Shown here piece by piece: positions 54,387 through 62,628 of a stretch of DNA of 64,000 bases. A program made the position numbers and the translations under genes. Within the stretch, counting starts at the first letter, position 1. Every line of letters starts with the position of its first letter. This DNA is from JAIQFF01 sp963725615 (GTDB lineage: Bacteria > Acidobacteriota > Terriglobia > Terriglobales > Acidobacteriaceae): positions 1-64,000 of the forward strand of contig CAVRZO010000002.1 of NCBI GenBank assembly GCA_963725615.1, read 5' to 3'. The notes under the pieces are model-generated. The model ran no database searches, had not been told where the DNA came from, and was given only the letters and a program-made list of their open reading frames with translations.

Positions 54387-55454
54387 ATGAGTCGTGACAT
54401 TAAGTATATCGGCATGGACGTGCACAAGGAAGCGACGGTGATCGCCGTTCTGAATGCGAACGGGAATCTGGTGATGGAATCCATTGTCGAAACCAAAGCC
54501 GGCAGCCTGCTGCAGTTTATTCACGGTCTGCAGGGCGAACTGCATGTCACCTGGGAAGAAGGCACCTGGGCAGCCTGGCTCTACGATCTGCTCAAGCCCC
54601 AGGTGCAGGTGCTGGTCTGCGATCCGCGACGCAATGCCTTATTAAAGGAAGGCAACAAGAGCGACAAAGTGGATGCGCGCAAGCTGGCCGACTTGTTACG
54701 CACGGGAATGCTGCGACCGGTCTACCACGGAGAGAATGGCTTACGGACGCTACGCGAGTTGGGCCGTAGTTATCAGACCATCAGCCAGGATCTGAACCGG
54801 GTGATGAACCGGCTCAAGGCACTGTATCGCGGCTGGGGGATTGCCTGTGCCGGTACTCAGGTTTATGCTCCGCGCTATCGGGAAGAATGGTTGCAGAAGA
54901 TCGAGCACGCGGGGGTGCGCCGGCGAGCCGAATTGCTGTATCAACAGTTGGATGGATTGCAGGCCTTGCGGCGAACGCTGCGCCCCGAGTTACTGGCGGA
55001 GAGCCGGAAACACAAAGCCACCAAACTGCTGCGCCAGATCCCCTGCATTGGTCCGATTCGGGCCGCCCGCCTGCTCGCGTTGATGCAAACTCCGCACCGG
55101 TTTCGTAGCAAGCGACAACTCTGGACCTATTGTGGCTTGGGGATTGAGACGCGCGACAGTGCGCAATACCGCTTTGTCCGCGGACAACTGCAACGTGCGA
55201 AGAAACCGCAACAGATTCGTGGTCTCAATCGGAATCACAACCATGAGATGAAAGAGATCTTTAAAGGAGCCGCCACCCGGGCCAGCTGTGGAGTGGGACC
55301 GTTGCGCGACTTCTATGGGGCTTTGCTGGACAAAGGCATGAAGGCCGAGATGGCACGTCTCACGTTAGCGCGGAAGATCGCGGCCATTGCCTTGACACTT
55401 TGGAAAAAGGAGGAACGTTTCGACGCCGAACAACTGAAGACGCAAGCCGCTTGA
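54387..55454 (+). CDS. IS110-family transposase (DEDD/serine recombinase type)
   Basis: The 355-aa product has the RuvC-like DEDD half (YIGMDVHKEATVIAV, WEEGTWAAW, VCDPRRN, KVDARKLADLL) and the Tnp_IS110 half (LLRQIPCIGPIRAARLLALM, RQLWTYCGLGIE) with a C-terminal Ser (ATRASCGVGP). IS110 enzymes recombine DNA under guidance of a structured RNA from their own element. ATG 54387 has AAGGAGG eight bases before it. The frame is complete. Confidence 0.9.
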   Translation: MSRDIKYIGMDVHKEATVIAVLNANGNLVMESIVETKAGSLLQFIHGLQGELHVTWEEGTWAAWLYDLLKPQVQVLVCDPRRNALLKEGNKSDKVDARKLADLLRTGMLRPVYHGENGLRTLRELGRSYQTISQDLNRVMNRLKALYRGWGIACAGTQVYAPRYREEWLQKIEHAGVRRRAELLYQQLDGLQALRRTLRPELLAESRKHKATKLLRQIPCIGPIRAARLLALMQTPHRFRSKRQLWTYCGLGIETRDSAQYRFVRGQLQRAKKPQQIRGLNRNHNHEMKEIFKGAATRASCGVGPLRDFYGALLDKGMKAEMARLTLARKIAAIALTLWKKEERFDAEQLKTQAA

Positions 55455-55527
55455 GCGTTGCACAGAACTCCAGGGGATCCCAGGTTTTCATGCCTGGCGG
55501 TGGCCCATCGGTTCTACGACGCTCGGG

Positions 55528-55559
55528 TTCGAGGGAGAGTATCCATGCACTCCCTCGAA
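55528..55559. other. Perfect hairpin in the IS110 3' flank
   Basis: TTCGAGGGAG (55528-55537) and CTCCCTCGAA (55550-55559) are perfect 10-bp arms with a 12-base loop, about 75 bases after the transposase stop. It could be part of the 3' flank RNA in the IS1111 branch. Confidence 0.4.
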
Positions 55560-56293
55560 AGTCGCGAGTAACCTGTTTGGAATCAATGAACCTTAACAAT
55601 GCACTTTCATCCCCATGGGTGGGCCGCAGGCCCATGTGAACTCATTAGGCGTTCGTGTACTGTCATGCAGTACCGAGTCTCCGGGTCAATCCTATGCCCC
55701 CTCGGATAACCCAACAAAGCCATAGGCCTCGAGCCTCACATAGGATGATGGTTGGTACTTAAGCCAACGCTGGGCTTGCGTAGCTTCGTAATCGAATGGC
55801 GTCGAGCACCACCGTTCCATGAAACTGTTGAGTTGGGATCAGCAACTGGGGCTGGCATCGCCGCTGCCATACGCGGCGAACCAAAGCGGTAAAACCAAAA
55901 CCCCTCTAAGAACGAGACAGGGCTGGATGCAAGTCGCCACACCCAGGTCTCCGCGGAGGGAGCGCAGAAGAATTTTCTCCTTGACATCCTCTTTCATAGG
56001 ACGAGTGTAATGATTCCATAACAATGTCGGCTCCCCGGCCCGAGTAGACTTTGGAGGCGCAAACCAACCAAAGGCTCGGAGGACAAGGTTGTGACTATCA
56101 TCCGGGCTTCCAGCAAATTGCTCATGGAAGGGGATTACAACCAACCACGATCCAGAACCTCCGCATGGTGGCCTTTACCGGGGTCGTGAGCGTAATCACG
56201 TTTCGCCAGTTATGTGAAAGTCATCCGGCACCCGTGGGCTACGAGATCACCGAGGAAGTTAAGGAATGATCAACCCTTGACACCGGCTTGGCG
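55560..56293. other. Gene-poor stretch
   Basis: Only degenerate frames, e.g. SSKLLMEGDYNQPRSRTSAW and RQLCESHPAPVGYEITEEVK on the plus strand near 56070-56270 in different frames, perhaps remnants of a small gene. I cannot name it. Confidence 0.35.
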
Positions 56294-56761
56294 CTACTTC
56301 TGTTGTAAGGATTCCACATACTTGGTCAGATTCTTGATCCGAAGGTCAGCCATGCCTTCTGTATTGGTGGGCTCCAATGAATTGAACAATGGCCCCCAGA
56401 CTGGCATATCGGAGGTGCCATGTTCATGCCCGCCCGAGCCAAATCGCAACACGGCTGCAAAATGCTCCGCCGGGAATTTCCCATTATTTCGTTTTGCCAT
56501 TAACGACAAGTCCGCTGGCGGTGATTTTAAAATGCCAACGGCGGGCCCATTACCAGCGCCGGACACTCCGTGACACGATGCACAATAATCCTTCCACATC
56601 TGCGCCCCGGATGTCCGTTCACTATGCTCAACGGGCACCTTTCTGATGTTTTTTTCGGTTTGCTGATTTGCTGCTCTCGCTTGCCCGATTGGGCCTGTTC
56701 CGCCAATCACAGCAAGTAGCATCCCCGCTAGCGCTATACCTGTGGTTTTGATGAATAACAT
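56294..56761 (-). CDS. Secreted cytochrome c, class I
   Basis: The 155-aa product has a signal peptide (TTGIALAGMLLAVIGGTGPI) and one haem site, YCASCH, with a later Met in SDMPVWGP likely as the second haem ligand. It carries electrons in the periplasm. GAGAGGTG precedes ATG 56761. Confidence 0.85.
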   Translation of the reverse strand: MLFIKTTGIALAGMLLAVIGGTGPIGQARAANQQTEKNIRKVPVEHSERTSGAQMWKDYCASCHGVSGAGNGPAVGILKSPPADLSLMAKRNNGKFPAEHFAAVLRFGSGGHEHGTSDMPVWGPLFNSLEPTNTEGMADLRIKNLTKYVESLQQK

Positions 56762-56954
56762 GGTGCACCTCTCGAAAGGACGTTTGATCATACCATATGC
56801 CAAAAGCCTGGGATGGGGATCACTTAATCGGGGACCGAAATCCGGGATCAGGCACTCGCCGCCGAGGTGGTGGCCGCGATCGAGTTCTATTAGCGTTATC
56901 GGGCCGTCTTACGTAGGCAATGAGCAGCGCCAGATCACTCACGCTTAGCACTCC

Positions 56955-57401
56955 CTATTTCTCAACATAATCCGTGTGAAATTTGCCATTGCCGTTGAGC
57001 TGAACGATCACGGTACCTTCCTTGGCCGCAACAAAATGAGGTAAGCCGGCCGGGATGACGATGAAACTGCCCGCGGGGTACCCTTTCAGATTTGTGATGT
57101 TGAATTTCGTTCCCTCGCCGAAATACCAGGTTCCTTCGATGACGGTGACCAGTTCGTCCTGCGGGTGCGTATGCGCGAGGACACGTTTGCCGGCGGGCAT
57201 CTTGACACGATCGACCCACGCACCGTCCTGACTTGAGTCCCCGAACAGCTGCGCTCGCTCGCGGCCGTCGGTGTAGTACGACGGGGTGAACCATCGCACT
57301 TGTGTGGGGGTGAACGCGATTATCTCTTTCTTGTTCGTGTCGGCCAACGTCAACGTGATTGCGGCAAAGACGAATGCTGCAAACATCAGCCTTTTCATCA
57401 A
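56955..57401 (-). CDS. Secreted cupin protein, copy 2
   Basis: The 148-aa product has a signal peptide (LMFAAFVFAAITLTLA) and a cupin fold with LAHTHPQDELVTVIEGTWYF, holding the HxH...E metal pattern. GAGAGGAG precedes the start. It has the same layout as 35090-35581 and reads in the same direction as the cytochrome gene. Confidence 0.82.
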   Translation of the reverse strand: MMKRLMFAAFVFAAITLTLADTNKKEIIAFTPTQVRWFTPSYYTDGRERAQLFGDSSQDGAWVDRVKMPAGKRVLAHTHPQDELVTVIEGTWYFGEGTKFNITNLKGYPAGSFIVIPAGLPHFVAAKEGTVIVQLNGNGKFHTDYVEK

Positions 57402-57546
57402 CTTCTCCTCTCAGTGAGAATTGTTGCAAGTAGCGCCGACGACCCGGCTTTTGAAAAGCATATTGATCTTGACTGAAGCGGGATAAATTGATGTCCCTCA
57501 ACGTATGTATGCGCTTTTTATTCGCCGCTAAGTAACTGGCGATAAC

Positions 57547-57711
57547 GGGCGACTACACTCACAACCCGGTCAGCGAGTGAAATGGCGATGCTTCGCTGTG
57601 TACGAAGGCGAAACGGCGTTGGTGACGAACGATGTCTTGGAAGTTACGGGACGCCATCCCCGTACACTCCCGGTCTATGCCAATGACCAAGCTGCGGATC
57701 TGGTGAAGTAA
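57547..57711 (+). pseudogene. NAD(P)-binding (NmrA-like) C-terminal remnant
   Basis: YEGETALVTNDVLEVTGRHP and RTLPVYANDQAADLVK end at TAA 57709. This fits the end of NmrA/SDR-like proteins (V..VTGRPP.T). An earlier piece, GDYTHNPVSE, is in another frame. It is a short remnant. Confidence 0.35.
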
Positions 57712-57743
57712 GGGTCGGAAAAGAGCAATCCACCCGACGACCG

Positions 57744-58982
57744 TCAGCCAGTAGCCTTGAACTTCGCGACGATGGCCGTGATGTCGTCGTGTTGTTCCTG
57801 AAAACTGAATCGCCGAACACCATCCACGATTGCGTTCAACAAAGCCTGGCACGGCAGGTCCCGATGTTGTTGAAGCGATTCAATCAGGTACCGCTCGCCA
57901 AATTCCTCTCCTCGCTCGTTACTGGCTTCGGTGATGCCATCGGTGTAAAGCGCAAGCACGTCCCCGGGAGAAAGCTCCTGCTCCCGTATCGAGCAATTCC
58001 ACTCTCTGAACAGCCCGAGCAGCGTGCTGGTGGACTCGAGCCGATCTACCTTGCCGTCGGTTCTTACCAAGAGACCTGACAAGTGGCCGCAATTGACGTA
58101 GCGCAGTCGGCCCGACGCCTCGTCGTAATCGGCAAAGAAAAGCGAGGCATAGGCACTCTCGCCGGTGTTGTCATAGAACAGGCGGTTTACAGACCGAAGC
58201 AACGCCTCGGGCTGATCGAAGGCCAGCGCCGACTGGCTCCGCAGGCTGGCCTGCAAATTCGCCATCAGCAGAGCTGCGGCGATCCCCTTTCCGGAAACAT
58301 CGCCGATGATCAACCCGAGCCTCTGCGGCCCGATATTCAGGAAATCGAAATAATCTCCTCCCACCTGCCGCGCCTGCAGGCAGATACCCGCGTACTCGAC
58401 GGTTTTCATCTCCGGCTGAATCTGCGGAAACAACCGCGCCTGCACCTGCCGTGCTATTTCCAGTTCCTGGGCGGTGCGGCGTTCGGATTCGAGTTTCTCG
58501 GCGTGCGCCTGCCGGCGCAACTCCAGGCTTTGCCTCACTTCATCGAAGCCTTCCAGGCCAAACGCATTCCCGTCCGGATCCTCGAAACGCGCATAGGTGC
58601 CGCCCCACCCCGGCGTCTCCGGACCAGTCAAGAAACGAACCCCGCGTTCGCTCCATTCTTTGTACTTGGCGTGGACATCTTCGGTCATGAACAGGACCCA
58701 GCGGTAGCCGCCAATCAGTTTGTATTCCGGCGCGTCGGGCTTTGGTTCAACCAGCGCGAGATTCGCGCTGCCGTCAGGAGGCGCTACTTCGATCCAGCGT
58801 TCGCCGGTGGGAAGGCGTTGTTCTGTGAGGAGTTCGAAGCCCAATTGTTGCAAGTAGAACCGCTTGCTCACTTCCAGATCGTGGACGAAAACGACGATGT
58901 CCTGGATCGACAGGTAGGGCTCTTCGCGGCCCGGGCGAAGCACGGTCCGGTTCGACCACGAGATAAAGGGGTCGCTGGCCAT
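57744..58982 (-). CDS. VOC domain fused to SpoIIE-type PP2C phosphatase
   Basis: The 412-aa product has a glyoxalase/VOC domain (QDIVVFVHDLEVSKRFYLQQ, YARFEDPDGNAFGLEGF, residues about 22-150), a helical linker (ELEIARQVQARLFPQ) and a PP2C SpoIIE domain (GDYFDFLNIGPQRLGLIIGD, VSGKGIAAALLMANLQASLR, LALYTDGITEASNERGEEFG). It should dephosphorylate anti-sigma-type proteins, with the VOC part binding a ligand. Start ATG 58982 follows a TATAAT directly. Confidence 0.87.
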   Translation of the reverse strand: MASDPFISWSNRTVLRPGREEPYLSIQDIVVFVHDLEVSKRFYLQQLGFELLTEQRLPTGERWIEVAPPDGSANLALVEPKPDAPEYKLIGGYRWVLFMTEDVHAKYKEWSERGVRFLTGPETPGWGGTYARFEDPDGNAFGLEGFDEVRQSLELRRQAHAEKLESERRTAQELEIARQVQARLFPQIQPEMKTVEYAGICLQARQVGGDYFDFLNIGPQRLGLIIGDVSGKGIAAALLMANLQASLRSQSALAFDQPEALLRSVNRLFYDNTGESAYASLFFADYDEASGRLRYVNCGHLSGLLVRTDGKVDRLESTSTLLGLFREWNCSIREQELSPGDVLALYTDGITEASNERGEEFGERYLIESLQQHRDLPCQALLNAIVDGVRRFSFQEQHDDITAIVAKFKATG

Positions 58983-58989
58983 CGGCGTG

Positions 58990-59017
58990 ATTATAACGGG
59001 CCCGATGAGTGTTGCAA
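58990..59017 (-). promoter_or_regulatory. Leaderless promoter of the phosphatase gene
   Basis: On the minus strand TTGCAA, a 16-base spacer and TATAAT, ending 7 bases before the ATG at 58982. Transcription would start on or next to the start codon, so the message would be leaderless. Confidence 0.6.
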
Positions 59018-59169
59018 TAAGGCGATTTGGCTCACCCCTGCCGGGCGTCAATGAGCGCGATGTTACGCCAATTGAGAGCACAGTTTGTAGCACCCGCCCC
59101 CACTCGGGCGGATTTTACTTTGGTCAAACGGAACGTCTTGAGTGAGGATTCTAGGCAGCGAGCGGGGGA

Positions 59170-60021
59170 TCACTGAGTTTCAAATGAGATCACATGCCGA
59201 TCAAAATCGAATCCAACGACGGCAACACCAAATGCTGCGGGGCCAAGCAATCCATCGAAGCTTCGGAGTTGGTCTTCCGGCGTGGCCCAAATATAGGCTC
59301 TCTGCTTTGTCCGGGAGAGTTGTCCAACTTTCACCGACTGCAGCTCCACTTCAGTGAGATGGTCCTGGCCGCCCGCATTAAGATTCAAGTCCTGGGCCCG
59401 GGAACGAAGATGTCGTAGACCGCCCCTTAGCCGTCGCTCAAACAGCATCAAATCCTTTGTGCCAGTGTCGAGCAGGACTTCAATCCTTTCGCCGCCGCTC
59501 TCCAGCGGCACGAGAATGTAGGTTCCGCCGCCTTCCTGCTTAGTCTCAAACGCGATCGTGCCGACTACAGGGGCGCTCTTGCCGAAGTTGACGCTCTTGC
59601 CGCGGTAGTCGAGGCTGAAATTCTCCTTGGCCAAAAGGTCCAGGCCGATCACCGCATTAATGCGTGTCCCCAAGGCCTGCTCGATTCGTCCGAGATCCAT
59701 CGCCACCATGTCAAGGGACTCAACCGCAACGGGTCCCAACCGAACTTTCGGAACATGCACCCTCTCTGTGCTGATCGACCGGTTCATCAGCGAAAGTAGC
59801 GAGGGCGGGCCAGACAGCCCAAGTCGCCTGGCGAGTTTGATGTTGATTGCGCTCGGGACCGCCCCGGTGTCGATCAACATTCTTTGGTGCGGCACGCCCC
59901 CCAGTGTCCCCTCCAGCATTATGGCCCAACCATCGATCAAGTGGAATGGGACCTCTGTCTGTACTTGAGCTGCGGACGCAAGCGCCGAAAAGAGGACCAC
60001 TACTACTCCGCCGAATTTCAT
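59170..60021 (-). CDS. Retropepsin-like aspartyl protease
   Basis: The 283-aa product has a signal peptide (GGVVVVLFSALASAA) and two Asp-Thr-Gly motifs, MLIDTGAVPS (Asp51) and VLLDTGTKDLM. Each DTG belongs to one half of a double-lobed aspartyl protease of the bacterial gag-like type. It is likely a periplasmic peptidase. GGGAGGAAAT precedes the ATG at 60021. Confidence 0.8.
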   Translation of the reverse strand: MKFGGVVVVLFSALASAAQVQTEVPFHLIDGWAIMLEGTLGGVPHQRMLIDTGAVPSAINIKLARRLGLSGPPSLLSLMNRSISTERVHVPKVRLGPVAVESLDMVAMDLGRIEQALGTRINAVIGLDLLAKENFSLDYRGKSVNFGKSAPVVGTIAFETKQEGGGTYILVPLESGGERIEVLLDTGTKDLMLFERRLRGGLRHLRSRAQDLNLNAGGQDHLTEVELQSVKVGQLSRTKQRAYIWATPEDQLRSFDGLLGPAAFGVAVVGFDFDRHVISFETQ

Positions 60022-60191
60022 ATTTCCTCCCGGTGCTCAAGGAGGAAGTAGTGGTTTGCTAGCGAGAGAGTCCTGCGGAAAAGGTGAGGTTTAGGAAATC
60101 CTTCCCTCAGGTAATTCTTAGGCGTGTTATTTCAACGTGTTGGACGGTTGACGAGCGCGCCCAACGTTCGGCACTGGCGGGGGAACTTATA

Positions 60192-62036
60192 ATGTGGCCA
60201 GGTTGGCGGAGGTCCAGTTTGTCCGGCAGACTAAAGGTGGGGGAGTGGACGGTTGTCCCAGAGTTGAACTGCCTCGAGCGGGGCGGGCAGTCCGTCCGCG
60301 TCGAACCCAAAGTCATGCGGGTGCTGATGACCCTGGCGGAGAAACCGGGGGAGGTCCTTTCCAAGGAACACCTTCTTCGGCAGGTTTGGCCAGAAACCTT
60401 CGTGTCTGATGAAGTCTTGACGCGGTGCATCTCCGAACTGCGCAAAGTATTCGAGGACAATCCCAAAGAGCCCGCCTATATCCAGACGATCCCGAAGGGC
60501 GGTTACCGGCTCATGGCGGCGGTAACGGCCGAGATTGGTAGTGAGGGCATCGGCCGCCGGTACGGAGGGAAGCGTAGCCGTTGGCTGCTCGCGGCCGGCG
60601 CAGCCGCAGTGCTTCTGGCAGTGGTGAGCTTCTACGCCATCCCCAGAGTTCCGGCGAGGACGCAGATTACCTCTCTGGCGATTTTACCGCTGACCAATCT
60701 TTCCGGAGATGCCAGCCAGGATTACCTCAGCGACGGCCTTATGGACGAGCTAACGACCCGCCTGGCGAAAATCAGCGCTCTGCGAGTGGTTTCACGGACT
60801 TCGGTGATGCAGTACAAAAACACAAAGAAGACCGCGCCGGAAATTGCCCGGGAACTGAATGTGGATGCGGTCGTGGAAGGATCTGTGCTGCGGTCAGGAA
60901 ACCGAGTACGGATCAGTGCCCAACTCATCCTGGCCCGCAACGACCAGCATGTTTGGGCTGAAAGCTATGACCGCGACCTCAGCGACATTCTCGCGCTGCA
61001 GGCGGATGTTGCGCTCACGATTGCGGCGGAAATCAAGGTCCAGGTGACGCCGCAGGAGCGAGAAAAACTGGTGGCTACGGGAATGCACAATTCAGAAGCG
61101 TATGACTCGTACCTGAAAGGCCGCTACTACTGGAGCAGATTTACCGACGACGACAATCGAAAAGCCATTTCCTATTACCAACGGGCCATTGAGATCGATC
61201 CGAACTATGCTGCTGCCTACGCGGGCTTGGCGGACGTCTATCACGAGCTTTCAGACGCCCCTCCCCGAGAGATGGTCCCAAAGTCCAGGGCTGCCTCGGA
61301 AAAAGCGTTAGAGCTGGATGAAAGTTTGGCCGAAGCACACAGCTCACTGGGCTGGGTCAAGTGGATTTACTACTGGGATTGGCCGGGCGCGGAGGCGGAA
61401 TTTCACCGCGCCATCCAACTGAATCCAAATTATTCAACCGCGCACGGAATGTACGCGGAATATCTAGATTCGATGGGACGCTTTGCGGAGGCGAGCAAAG
61501 AACGGGAGACGGCAAAGCAGCTTGCGCCAGTCGAGCCGATCTTGTACCAGAATAGCGGGGAGCATTTTTTATACACGCGAGAGTTCGACAAGGCCATTGA
61601 GCAATGCAACGAGGCGTTGCAACTGGTCCCCACGTTCTTCGCCGCGCACGCACTCCTTTCAGAAGCTTATGCACTGAAGGGCGCATGGAAAGAAAGTGTC
61701 CAGCACATGGAAGAATGCGCGGAACTGGCCGGGTCCCCGAAAGTTGCCGCCAAAATAAGGGGTGCTAACGAGCGAGCGGGTTACCGGGCTGCAATACAAG
61801 TTCAACTGGAGGACATCCGACAACGACGAGCGAGGGGACTCTGGATACCCTCTACTGACGACGCCTGGTTTTATGTGATGCTTGGCCAGAAAGACCATGC
61901 CTTGTTGGCGCTGGAACAAGGAGTTGAAGAACGAGACCCCGACGTGACGGAACTACAGGTAGACCCGGCCTATGATTCCATTCGCTCCGATCCGCGCTTC
62001 CAGGCTCTGGTGAAAAAGGTCGGCCTGCCGCAATGA
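60192..62036 (+). CDS. Winged-helix / membrane / TPR regulator
   Basis: The 614-aa product has an OmpR/CadC-type winged helix (VRVEPKVMRVLMTLAEKPGE, IQTIPKGGYRLM), a membrane helix (WLLAAGAAAVLLAVVSFYAI), a FlgO/TolB-N-like domain (SLAILPLTNLSGDASQDYLS) and TPRs. The layout is CadC-like: membrane-bound DNA-binding with outside sensing. The TATAAT at 60188-60193 overlaps ATG 60192, so the true start could be the GTG near 60237. Confidence 0.85.
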   Translation: MWPGWRRSSLSGRLKVGEWTVVPELNCLERGGQSVRVEPKVMRVLMTLAEKPGEVLSKEHLLRQVWPETFVSDEVLTRCISELRKVFEDNPKEPAYIQTIPKGGYRLMAAVTAEIGSEGIGRRYGGKRSRWLLAAGAAAVLLAVVSFYAIPRVPARTQITSLAILPLTNLSGDASQDYLSDGLMDELTTRLAKISALRVVSRTSVMQYKNTKKTAPEIARELNVDAVVEGSVLRSGNRVRISAQLILARNDQHVWAESYDRDLSDILALQADVALTIAAEIKVQVTPQEREKLVATGMHNSEAYDSYLKGRYYWSRFTDDDNRKAISYYQRAIEIDPNYAAAYAGLADVYHELSDAPPREMVPKSRAASEKALELDESLAEAHSSLGWVKWIYYWDWPGAEAEFHRAIQLNPNYSTAHGMYAEYLDSMGRFAEASKERETAKQLAPVEPILYQNSGEHFLYTREFDKAIEQCNEALQLVPTFFAAHALLSEAYALKGAWKESVQHMEECAELAGSPKVAAKIRGANERAGYRAAIQVQLEDIRQRRARGLWIPSTDDAWFYVMLGQKDHALLALEQGVEERDPDVTELQVDPAYDSIRSDPRFQALVKKVGLPQ

Positions 62037-62132
62037 CGGCAATGCGAATCGATCAAAATGTCTTCGACGCCGTGTATCATTTCAGTCAACGGCCTCAACT
62101 TTTTGGGAGCGTTCGCGGTTAGGAGGGGTCGC

Positions 62133-62628
62133 ATGGCTACGATTGAGCTTGCTATCAACGGACGTCCCTACACGGTTGAGGCGGATTCTCAGATCAGTCT
62201 TCTGACGGTATTGCGCGAGAATCTTGATCTGACCGGAACCAAGTACGGCTGCGGAGAGGGCCAGTGTGGCGCCTGCACCGTCCTGGTCGATGGAAGGGCC
62301 CAACGGTCTTGCGTCACGCGAGCCGAAAACGTCGCGACAAAGACAGATCACCACCATTGAAGGTCTTGCGTGCGGCGACCAGCTTCATCCGGTACAGGAG
62401 GCATTTCTGGAAGAGGGCGCGCTGCAATGCGGGTACTGCACTCCGGGCATGATCCTATCGACGGTGGCGCTACTCAGTCGAAACGATCATCCCACGCGAA
62501 CCGAGATCATCGACTCCCTCGACGGTAACCTCTGTCGTTGTGGAGCCTACTCTCGAATCATCAGCGCGGTGCAAAGGGCCGCGACGAGACTGGCTAAATC
62601 AGACATGGGCAAGGGATGCCGGCAATGA
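62133..62628 (+). pseudogene. [2Fe-2S] subunit of molybdenum hydroxylase, frameshifted
   Basis: AGGAGGGG precedes ATG 62133. The first frame gives YGCGEGQCGACTVLVDG (cluster I) up to VATK; an extra A at about 62343 shifts the frame. The rest, QITTIEGLACGDQLHPVQEA, ALQCGYCTPGMIL, GNLCRCGAYSR (cluster II), follows one base off. Total is 496 nt, 3n+1. Repaired it is a normal 164-aa electron-transfer subunit for the enzyme that follows, which starts in an ATGA overlap with its stop. Confidence 0.8.

Larger units (their letters stand above)
54244..55559 (+). mobile_element. IS110-family element, exact ends not defined
   Basis: The transposase lies at 54387-55454. No terminal inverted repeats or target duplications were found, as expected for IS110. 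The given limits only bracket the structured flanks I can see; the true ends could be farther out. Confidence 0.5.

Noticed and set aside
58083..59054. A 323-aa frame opposite the phosphatase gene
   Set aside because: It mirrors a gene with clear domains and is an antisense shadow.
60188..60193. TATAAT at the start of the regulator
   Set aside because: It overlaps the ATG; a transcript from it would begin after the chosen start. Kept only as a note on start choice.
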